Translations under genes and position numbers: made by a program
Part shown: positions 12,103-23,600 of the stretch, one piece after another
How positions within the stretch are numbered: position 1 is the first letter of the stretch
Layout of the letters: each line of letters opens with the position of its first letter
Notes under the pieces: generated by a model
Database searches by the model: none
Told to the model about the DNA's origin: nothing
Seen by the model: only the letters and a program-made list of their open reading frames with translations
Source: Apostichopus japonicus
Lineage: Eukaryota; Echinodermata; Holothuroidea; Aspidochirotida; Stichopodidae
Direction: 5' to 3'
Length of the DNA: 64,000 bases
NCBI RefSeq assembly: GCF_037975245.1
Contig: NC_092577.1
Coordinates: 29,920,398-29,984,397, forward strand

Positions 12103-12722
12103 ACTAAAACGAATGACAGCGAATGACAATTGACTTTGTACAGGGTTAATTATCATTCGCGAATGACAGCGAATGACAACGAAGAATATAATGTTGCACT
12201 AGAATTTCCTTCAGAAAATCACAAATCGTACAATTGCCTCCCCCCCCCCTTCCCTACCTCACTGTTACAGAGTAGCTCCATAACTGGCGCAAATTTTCTC
12301 CTTTTCCAGTCCCTTTTGCACCCCCCCCCTCCCTAAAAAAAAAAAAAATTTTTTGTTGTCATAGAAATGTCCAATATAAGGACTCTTCCTGAAATTTTTA
12401 GCCGTTTCAAGATTATAGTATTGTTAATTTCTAACAATTAATATCGGAAAATGACGTTTCATTTACTTTTTAAAATCAGACTTACACAATTTCGCTTACT
12501 ATAAGGTGCATTTGTATCTTGTCCGTACTTTACTAGATCTGTAAGCCACGCACTTCGCATCCACTCCGTTTGCGTGGCTTTAATATACCAACGAAGTCTG
12601 AACTGTGATATCCGGTTGAAGCAAATGTTTGTGCTGTCATTATTGCCATTCGTTTTAGTCAACGCAATTTTTTAGTGTGTACAACATTCGTTTCGTGTAA
12701 CGCAATTGTCATTCGTTTTAGT
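12103..12722. mobile_element. Candidate inverted-repeat element
   Basis: ACTAAAACGAATGACA at 12103-12118 is matched exactly by its complement at 12707-12722. The CGAATGACA motif recurs inside both ends (12119-12128, 12160-12178 and, inverted, 12645-12660), giving multi-part termini. No clear target duplication or coding frame was seen. It is either a MITE of about 620 bp or a chance-enriched inverted pair. Confidence 0.45.
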
Positions 12723-14643
12723 AACACCCCAGCAAAAGACAAATTTTAACCAAGTTGAGCAGTACATGGCTCAGTGTAAATTACAACTTAATCTTTATTT
12801 GGTCTTAAATTTCAAAGCATGCAAAACCCGGCCACTGCACTCAGTTGATGTGTGTCAGTTGTTCATTAATGGAGAGGGTGGGGGTGGGTGGGGGGGTGGG
12901 GTTGGAGGCATGGGTAAGGGGTGTATTGGATGGTTTCTTGATTTTCAACACTCAGAGATCAAACAGTAAAATGGAAACCCAAGAAAATTACACAGTACAA
13001 ATGTTACAATATTGAAGGCCTATTTATTGAGGCTTTCCATAAACCCAACACCAAACCAAACACCATCCCAGCCCAACACCAACAAGTTTTAATTTCCATT
13101 GTTGGAAAGAGGGCAGCTCAGACCGTCTCCAGTCCATTTAATCCAAAGGTTTGTTTAAACACAAATCCTCTACTTTAACTTCACACTTGACTTGCCTGTT
13201 CAAACCCTGACATGGGAAACAGGGCAGGTAAGTTGAACCCAACCCCACCCCCCCCCCACTTTTATGGAAACCTCACTAGTACCCTTCCATCAATATGAAA
13301 TACCCCTTTTGGTACTAAAACCCCCCTTTTAAATTTTTGTGACTCATATTAATTGTCTTTTGTTATTTAATCAGTTTAATTAATGAGAAGTGCTCTGGTT
13401 GACAGAAATTGAAGAACTGAAAATTTGCAGTAAGGTAAGCTCAGAGGATCCAGTTTTGAAGTAACTTTGTGACTTACCCCCTCAACTCGAACTCACATGC
13501 CCCACTGCCCCTCAATGTGTGTACCCTCCCCCCACCCCAGATTGGAACCTATTTCAAATTCCCTAAACCATGAGTTAATTACTTAGGGAGTTGTTTAACC
13601 CTAAAATAGCTCATTAAACCCATCCAGCCATTCAAATGATGTTATTATTATACCTAGTTCGTGTCTATCTGCCTTGTATTTAAGTAATTTAAAAGTAATG
13701 CTTTGCATTAAATTTGTTAAATTTTCTCATATTTTATTGATACCCCAAATCCCATAATTGTACAACTCATTAATTTCACTCATCCAATCCACTCTTATTT
13801 CAAGTAGTACCGTAAAAGTCCAAACCAGTTTGACAATTTTCAAATTGCATTTTTTAATAGATAAGAAAACATTCTCTTGATCATGGAATGAAATGGAATA
13901 ATTATCTCTAATAATTCATGAATTGAGATATTATAGATAGATGATAAATAAACCTTTCTAGCAGTGTATTTTAGTCTCTTAAGTTTAAACTCAGCTCAAA
14001 AAATGTGGCCAAATTTCAGGCTTATCTTTGATCGTACTGTTTTATACCTGGCGATGGGATATGTTTTACGACATGATTACAAAATTTCAAACTTAGACAA
14101 AAGGAAAGAAGGTACCTAAAATATCTACAAAAATTATTACGTATAACCAGGCTTTGTATTCATTGTAAAGAAAGTGCATTTGGACTCAACTTTTCAAATT
14201 TTGCTTATCATTAATATGTCAGTGATTAGTTTGTTTATATTTAATTGGAAACAAATAAAGTAGGGGATGTTGCAAGTGAAATATTACACACCCACTTCTC
14301 TTTGATTCGGTCCAAATTGACACCTACTTTTTACTCTCTTCCTTCACATTTACACATCTCCTCTTCGTTTCCTCTGCACACCAAGACCCCTTCCCAACCA
14401 CGAAGGTGGGGGTGAGGGTGCGGTGGGGGTGGGGTGTTAAAGGGTATCACTTCCCCTGTTCATTGGCATGAACATGGTAGCTTTCTTCATTCCTTCAGGC
14501 CCTCTGTGATATTTTAATTTCTCTCTGACATTTAATGCGGCAAATTTTTTTTCTTCGAGGCCGATATTATGTCGTCCGGCCAAAACTTGATATAAAACTG
14601 GAAATGTCATTCCTCAAATTGAGTTTCGAGTCTCTCTCATTTG
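12723..14643. other. Intergenic / 3' flank of the hydrolase gene
   Basis: Contains a G-rich run (12870-12925, four or more GGG tracts) and C-rich runs near 13240 and 13520. The 3' UTR of the minus-strand hydrolase gene must start at 14643 and run downward. The nearest minus-strand AATAAA I noticed is near 13733, which is distant. Confidence 0.45.
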
Positions 14644-17600
14644 TCACCTGGTCTCCTTTCGATCTGTCGATCTATTCTTTCTCTGGTTCACCTCTCGCCA
14701 TTTCCTGATGAGCTTCTTGACGATATCGATCACCTCCTTGGGCTTTCTGTAGATCATGTGACCGTCGCTGCCGTTTATTAAGACTGGTTTAGCGTTCCGG
14801 TGAATCGACATCAGGAATTCCACCGAGGATTCCCACGCCTGCAAAACAAAAACGTCAAAAACAAATAGCCCGGGAATGATGGAATGTCGTACAGGAAGAG
14901 CGAAGACGGATTAATTCATTTTCAGCTTTAGTTACGAGATGTGTATACAGAAGATAAGATTTTTAAGTTGGGTTGTTTTTAATTATGATAAGTGATATTT
15001 AGACATAATTGGATACTCCTTTATAAAAGGATATTTCGGTGGCAGACAATATGAACCAATATACTGACGAAAATATTCCACACCGTTAGCTGGAACCTCA
15101 ATATCTTGTCCGTAACTTGAGAAATTAGTGATTGAAATGACATTTGTTTCCACTGGCTAAACATTCAACTACTCCAGGAAGTTGGATCACATTAGGGGGG
15201 GGGGGGGGATGTAATGTTATCTGGGCAAATGCTCTTTAAAAACCTTAACTTAGGAAATTATCGCCTTCTTGTTGATTTTATCCAGAAAATCCAGATACGC
15301 TTGGAATGATTGAAGATAACTGACAATGCTATCTGTACTTGCAAAAATGCAACATTTTTTTTGTGGTTACAATATTTTTCGACGGTGAAAAATTGGTATA
15401 AAATATTACACAGAAAAACACATAAAAAAGAATGTCATCTCTCGTGAGATGATGACATCATGCAGTCTACTGTTGCCAGATGCTTATACAATCAAAACAT
15501 CCCAAAATTTGACAGATTAATCAACTTTGTCACAGAAAAATGCTATGAGGATGTGGTTTTTGACGTACAGATGCAGCAAACTTTCCGCAAATTTGGTTTT
15601 TCGCCGAAAACTTCGGCTAACGGGATGCCCCCCCCCCCCTAAAAATAAAAGATTACTTTCGTAAACGGTGGTGCATGGTACCAAAATGACTAACAAATGA
15701 AAGGCAGCATTAAATCAGGGAATCAGGATTTTGATTCATTTTCAAATCAATTTCACAAAAAAGTTGGAAAGCAGACGGAAGAACTAGAAAAAAAATACCT
15801 GCTTTGGCTTTCGACTGAAAGACCTTACCTCATTTAGAATGTTGGGCAGTTCATCGTCATGGTAATTACCAGTTACCACGGTAACAGAGACACTACTTGG
15901 AAAAGGTTTGACTTTGTATGCGGTTCTAAAATAGACAAAAACAAAAATATAAATAATATGAATGAGTTCAATTAGTGGTCTTCATGTCTTTGCTCACAAA
16001 TTAGCTAAAGATTCCTTCTTGCCATTACTCAAGCGCTTTTTCAAAGATGCTAAATTGTGATTTTTTTCCCCCCTTGTCTATTGAAAAAAGGGAGATGATT
16101 AAATCAAATATAAATTCTGAATCCAATTTTTAAAAAAAAATCCATACAGAGATATTGTCACCATCTTCTAGTCATTCTGGGTTGCTTTATTAACGGCTCA
16201 TTCATTCATAGCCCACTGTATTAAAATGCTAAATTATGTTGTTTTCACCCTATCTATTGAAAAAGGAGATGAATATTATGAAATGTAAATTCTGAGAATA
16301 ACTTTTCAATCCAAACTGATATATTATCACCATTGTCAAGTTATGCTGTGTTTATTTTTACTTATTCATACCCCCCGATTTAAACTTTGACCTACGGTTA
16401 TGAAGCTGTAACTTCAGTTATGTTGTCTGTTTAGTGGAGTGGTACATGTGTAGGTGGTTTGTGACTTTGCATAAAGGAGCTTCTGACAATCAGCATTTCC
16501 CCGATTCAACCCCCCTCCCCCTTTCCCCTTACTCCCGTTAGTTTGACCATGACTCCTGAGTTTCCTTCAGTTAACCTAAGTTGTTGCACTCCTTATGAAA
16601 CAATGCAACAGTCAGATGAGAGAGACTTACCTTATTTGAGCGAAAGACTCGTTTATAAAGTAATGTTCGTCAACAGAGGCACTCTGATGCCCCGGGCGAC
16701 ACATGAGATGTTTCTGTATTAAAGGGGAAGATGCGAATAAAAAAAAGAAAATAATAATAACTTGATTTTCATGATAACAGATAGAAATCAAATCAAATCA
16801 AATCAGGAATTAAAAAAAAAAACTTGTGATGGGACGAGGCGAGACATGACCCAACGAGAAAAGGGCTTGGCGAGTTTCCGAGCAACTGTGTCAACCTAGC
16901 CTAATGAATATTTCCGTGCTTAATTGAAAGTGATGAAAAAAGACAATCTCGTCAATAATTTCACAAGATGAAGATTACTTGAGCAATAATAATGTGGGCC
17001 TAATTTATGGATTTGATTCAAATTTCAACAATTTCTTCCCATATATAGACAGCCTTTCATGTTAGTATGTCTCATATGTAAACTCCAAAGTGGTAAATTT
17101 CAAAGCGTTTTTGAATTCTTTATTTTCACATGAAACTCGATCTGTCAAGGAATTGAATAGGTTATCATAAATATTTTTTGTTATCGAAGAGACAATACAA
17201 TTGAAAAATAAATCACATCAACATTAAAGCTTCTCAAAAACACACTTTCAACTCTACTGAGTGATGTTAAAATATAGAGCAATATTCCGTGTACATTTGA
17301 TATTTTAAGAAGTATTATTTCTTCATGACAAAAATTGTGCAACCATCGGGTAATCAGCCTTATCACGTAATGACTAACTCCCTTCAGCATAGACATAATG
17401 GATCTATATCTGATTTGAAAAATGAGAAGGCAAGATGAGATGAGATGAGGTGAGATGAGGTGAGATGACATGACGAGGAGATGATGAAATGAGATGTGAC
17501 AAGACAAGACAAGATGCGAAGAAACGAGAAAAGCCTGTCAATACACAAACAGTGTGTTGCCATGGAAACGGCAACCGCAACCACGGGACGTATTTCTCAC

Positions 17601-20600
17601 CTGCCTGAGAACAACCTCGTCGGGGACATTATGAGCTTTAATTGGAAGATCCAGCAGTTTCAAGATCAGACCCAAACGAGTTAAGCCAGTCGCTGCCGAT
17701 AGTTGCATTGATATGGAAGAAGGTAGGAGATGACCCAACCTGACGGATGGAAAAAAAAATATATAAAAAAATGGTTCCAAAATTCTACTTTCTCTTCAAA
17801 ATCTAGGCCTATCAGTTGGACATTACGGAAGTGTTAAAATCGACGGTGTTCTGACATTGGATGGTCAACTGTGGTGTTTAACTGTATTTCGTTGGTTCCA
17901 TTCCTTGGATCGCTGCCCCCGGGGCATTTGAACATTGCCTATTTTGATTTTTCGAAGCCTCATATAACCACTAACACTATTTACTAACGTTAGGCACATG
18001 TTTGTTTCAGTGGCCCTTAACAGGTTATTTTGGTCATCATTTTGCCCAATGGGTGTTTACACCGAGGGGATTGTTGCTATACCATACTTGATCTGATTCG
18101 TTTGCCTTGAATTAGGACAGGCGGCTCGCTGGGATCGGAATAAGGGTTGTCTTTCTTTTTTTTTGCAGCCTATATTAACCTTCTGGTATATTTATCGTAC
18201 ATTATATCATAGGTTTATGCATGGTCATCTGACGACAACTGGCCAATCAGATTCGAAAATTTCTAACAACTGCAAATGAACACATGATAAGCAAGACCTA
18301 CAAAATGTTCTGGGATAAAATAAAGGGTGAAAATACCTGCCTTTTGTTTCTTTGTATCAACAGACAGTTTAGGTTGAAACACAAATTTTACCTTAAAATC
18401 ACTCAACTTATGTTTGCTGCAAACTCGGTAGACAGGAAGGGGTACAATATAAACGTAAATATATTCTACCCTTTTTTGGATATTCTAGGAAAAACTGATG
18501 ACAAGATTTCCTGGAACTGAAATACGGTATAAACAATAAGCTTGTCCGGCCTGATCAAAATAAGTTTGTACTTGATGTCCAGAATATTAACGTTTCTTTT
18601 AAGATTGTTTTAGACGTTTAAAGTTTGACGGACAAATGTCAAAAATATTCAATGTTCCTACCACATCTCATTCCAAACACCGCCGTCTTCTTCCAACAAA
18701 ACTTCCACGAGGGGATCGATAAGCACAATATCAGAGACTTCCCTGTATGAAGATGAAACATCAACATCGTTAAAAACAGTTAAACGGCAGAGTTTAATTA
18801 AGGGTAGCTTTCGGTTCATAATTGCACATACTTTTTTTTCGATATTTCATATTGTCTTAGCTTCAATATCAATAATAATACAAAGAGGATTACGAGAAAA
18901 AGTTAAAACCCAAAGTAGGTTTTTGACAACTGCTTGAAATGAAAAACGTTTAACTGTCAATAGTTTCAACATGAAAACCTAACCACCAATCAACAGCAAA
19001 TATTTCACAGTTTTGGTTCGGGGTAAAATTGTGTCTGATATAAGTAGCTTATTGACTTTTGCATGTATCTGTGATTTTCTGGTGGTAAATTCCTTCCTCT
19101 CAGAAAAGCCTTTTTTTTTATAGTGTGCAGAATGCCAAGTTTCCAATGTCAGTACTGTGACTTTTTTCAAACTTTTTTAAACTTGTTTTTATTAGTTTTG
19201 ATTATTCATTTTCTTCCTTTAGGCCTAATACGATGGACACCAAAGAAACAATGCAATGCCTTCAACAAAAAATTGAGGAAATTGACATTGAAAATCAATC
19301 ACTAATTGATCACTAATCAATCACTAATTGATCACTAATCAATCACTAATTGATCACAAATCAATCAATCACTAGAGTGGGGTACTCAAAAGTTTTCATT
19401 CATTGTAAGATTTTATGTTGGTTATAGCTTACAGGAACTTCAATTTGACATGTTGCCATGGTGATATACTTCTAGCCCACTGTCTTTCTGAAACATTTCA
19501 GTGACCATATATCATGTAATAAATTTATCTAGATTAGCTACAACAGCTGTAGATGTGTGCAAACTCCATATACTTTTTTACTGAGTTCATTGAACCATGA
19601 CCTCAACAGAAATGGCATGTAATGAGAAACGTACATTCAAGCACGGTGTTCGACAGTAACGATCGTTTGCTTCCTGCGAATAAAGTGTGGAGTGTCCACA
19701 AGAAGGAGACGTCACTCATCTACCCTGTGGAATCAGAAAGTTTTCAATAATATCGGTACGGTGCTCATCTGTCTGCAGTTAAAAGAGTTCATGAACTAAT
19801 GCCCCCCTCCCCCAAAAAAAGCAAGAAAGTAAGGCCCAAAAAAATCTTATTTTATCTGTTATCTTGACTTGATAAATAAAGTGTTAACAAATGGCCTAAG
19901 TTGCTTAATATCATTATTCGTGGCAGTACTACGAGGAAAGCAAAAAGCAGAAAAGAAGAAGAAGAAATGCTCACTCTTCGTACAGCTGGGCATAAAATCT
20001 TGCTACCAGTGCTCCCAATTCTGCCCCCACTATTATGAACGGTTTTGGTTGGTCACTGCTGGATGTCACCAAGTAGTGGAGGTCATTCACCATTCTATGG
20101 GCGGGGAAATAGGGGAGAATTGTCAAAGTGTTAACCCTGCTGCAAAGGGGGTAAAAAAGAGGGCAGGGGAGGGAGGTGGTGGGGTGATAGGGAGGGGTCG
20201 AAGGGGTAACCATGCTGCAGACATTGTGCAAATGGGGGGGTAAAGGAGAGGGCAGGGGAGAGGGGCTAGGGTGATGAGGTCAAAGTTGTAACCCTGCTAC
20301 AGACACTGTGGGAAGGAGGTAAATGATGGTCTCGTCTCACCTCTCAACTGTACTCTCGGGACCTCTCCTCTTCCGGTCTTCTTCTGTGATATTCTTAAAC
20401 AAAAACAAAAAACGTTGCAGTAAGAAATAATTGGATTTATTATAACCAAGGATATCTGAGAGGAGAGAAATTTTGGATCGTAGTAGAGCAAAGATGGGTT
20501 CAGTTGATCAAATGTTGTGCAGCACAACCAACACTAAGTTATCAAGTATATTCCTGAGAATGATTCATGAATTACCAATTTGACACGCCTGATTCGGCAC

Positions 20601-23600
20601 AGTTATTACACATCCCCGAGTATGTGTTCCGAGTTTAAACTGTGGTTCTGATCAGTTTGTCAGCGACATACCTGGTCGTTCCCTGTCGGTTGGAAGAACG
20701 ACGGCTTCCATGTGTATGTCAACCTCTCTTTCATCTTCTTCTATGAGAATGATTAAATCCAGAGATTCACAATGATGGTTATCAGGTTAGTACAAAAGTT
20801 TAGAAGTCTCTTTGAAGCATGGGAGGATCCATGGTGCAAGCAAAATATAAATACGTTGACGTTGACGTTGAACAGACTACACATGTGTGACGGCTCAGAC
20901 AGAGAAAGTTAGCTATGTCCCTACCACTGCTACTACTACTGCTACTAGTACTACTGCTATTGCTACTAGTACTAATACTACTACTACTACTAGTACTACT
21001 ACTACTACTAGTACAACTACTACTGACGTTGACGTTGACGTTGACGTTGACGTTGAACAGACTACACATGTGTGACGGCTCAGACAGAGAAAGTTAGCTA
21101 TGTCCCTACCACTGCTACTACTACTGCTACTAGTACTACTGCTATTGCTACTAGTACTAATACTACTGACGTTGACGTTGACGTTGACGCTGACGTTGAA
21201 CAGACTACACATGTGTGACGGCTCAGACAGAGAAAGTTAGCTATGTCCCTACCACTGCTACTACTACTGCTACTAGTACTACTGCTATTGCTACTAGTAC
21301 CAATACTACTACTGCTACTAGTACTACTACTACTACTAGTACAACTACTACTACTAGTAGTACTACTACTACTACTGCTTCTAGTACTTCTACTACTACT
21401 GCTTCTAGTACTTCTACTACTACTACTACTACTAGGAGTACTACTGCTACTACTAGTACAACTACTACTACTACTAGCACTACTACTACTAGCACTACTA
21501 GTACTACTACTACTACCACTGCTTCTAGTACTACTTCTACTACTACTACTACAACAAGTACTACTACTAACGTTCACCTCACAAAATGTTACAAGCACCC
21601 GTTTGCACTCCTTTAGCAGCTTTGCAAGAACAGTCCTTTTTCATAATTCCAGATTTAAAGTAGTGTTCGCCAGTGTTCTTACAAGTCATGATCAACTCGC
21701 TCATTCTCCAGAAATTGCAAAAGACTTGAAAAGATCTGTGACATATCTTCCTCATATAGATTGTACAGTGAATCAACTCATTGACATGACCTGAGAAAGG
21801 AAACTATATTGGTTAAGACTCCACTGGACCTCAACGTAAAGAAATGACGGATTACACCTCTCGTCTTCAGTAGCGGTATTAAAGGCATGCTGAAGATAGC
21901 AATCATGTACAACATACTTCCTTCTAACCTTGTGTGGCCTGTCGCTCAACCCTAGTCCAGCTCGGTCGTACGAACAAACCTGCGTGAAGGAGACGAGAAG
22001 ACACTGAGAAGAATGCAGACATTTACTTCAAAGACATTGACTAACTTTTATCTGCAATAAATTCAACAGTTTATGAAGTCAAAATTAGCTCAATATGATG
22101 AATATTCATATGATAGAAAGGGAAAGACTGCTCGCGGAGATTACAAAGAAGACAACTTTTCACAGCTGTAGAGTTTATCTCCGCAGGAAAGGTTTCTAGC
22201 CTACCTCAGATTAATACACAGATAACTCTACAAGTCTGTGATCCTGTCACGGTTTTACATTTACAGTTTAATTACCCACTACAACATCTACTGTACCTCA
22301 TTATAGGCTGACTGCCAAAAAAAAAATATTGAAAAAAAAAATAAAAATAAAGACAGATACTGTAAAGCATCCTTTTGTGCAGAGTGAATAAAGTTACCAA
22401 AGAAATATGTCATTTGGAAAATTAATAAAAAATAAAATATCAATAAATAAATAAAGACAGATAAAGGTTCCTTTGGTGACTTTCAAAGAAATATGTCATT
22501 TGGAATCGCTCAGCTTTATCAAAACAACTTTTGTTAAAAAATTGGATTCAGATAGGAGTATTTAATGTATATATCCAACCACATTTGAAAGTTTGAACTG
22601 TGCAACTGTTTTACACAGTATCAAGAAAATAAAAAAGCATTTCTTAAAAGTCAGGAAACTGGGGTTCTATAGAAGGTGACCGGATGCTCCATTCTCCGGG
22701 GACAGTCCCGAGATTTCACGTGCCCTCCCCCTGGGGAATAGTGTCCCCGGATGTTACCCACTGTCCCTGGAATATCCCAAAACTTTGTAAAGAGGCCCTG
22801 AATAGTTTAAATTTTCTTAATGTCTGCCTTCCCATTTGCAGAGACAGCAGGAAACTATGCTAAGCTGTGAATGTTTGCAACAAGACTACAAAAATAAATT
22901 TGAGTCAGGCTCACAGATAAAGGCAACCCAGATATTTGCATAATTTCATATAGCCTGTAATTCATGCAAAGCATCTCGTTGCACTTAGAGATGAATTATA
23001 GGGCTCCCAGAGACCTTCAAAGTATTGACAATGGATTTTTATCTTGGACAAAATTCTTGTTTCTGGTTGAAGTGTATTAACCTTGGGCATTTGAAAAAAA
23101 TAGGACGACCAAACACTGGGATACCCTCAAAATGATTTCCTGTAAGAGGACAGTGTAGGTACTAACCCTTGATGTCAGTATGGGGGGAGGAGGGGAGAGA
23201 GGAGGGGAGGGAGGAGGGGGGCTGGAGGCGGGCTGGAGGGAGGAAGTATTGTGGGAGGAGGGAGGGGAGCTGGACTCAACATCAATATTATGTCCCTAGA
23301 TTTCCTGGAAAAATAATGGTCACCTTAGTTCTACCGTGATAAATGAAACACCATTCATTGCAATGACTGCTCCAGCAAAATTTTGTGTATTATTTCTCCT
23401 CTTCGGGTGAGATTAATACAATATCAAGGATCTCGCTGGTAAATCACTTGCTATTAACTTGGAAGGTACTTGATGACCTCAACATTTGCTAGATTCACGA
23501 TCTGGTTGTGATGAAAAATCTTTCAGCCAAGCTGTATAGGATTTTATCATATAGTAATGTATAACTTACTCTTGTGACTTCTGCCAGAGCTGGTTGGACA

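Noticed and set aside
19869-20243. 124-codon plus-strand frame
   Set aside because: Shadow of the hydrolase exon 20094-19975 on the opposite strand; ends in G-rich simple sequence.
20800-21794. Poly-Ser, poly-Thr, poly-Leu and poly-Val frames
   Set aside because: Triplet repeat read in all frames; located in an intron of the hydrolase gene.
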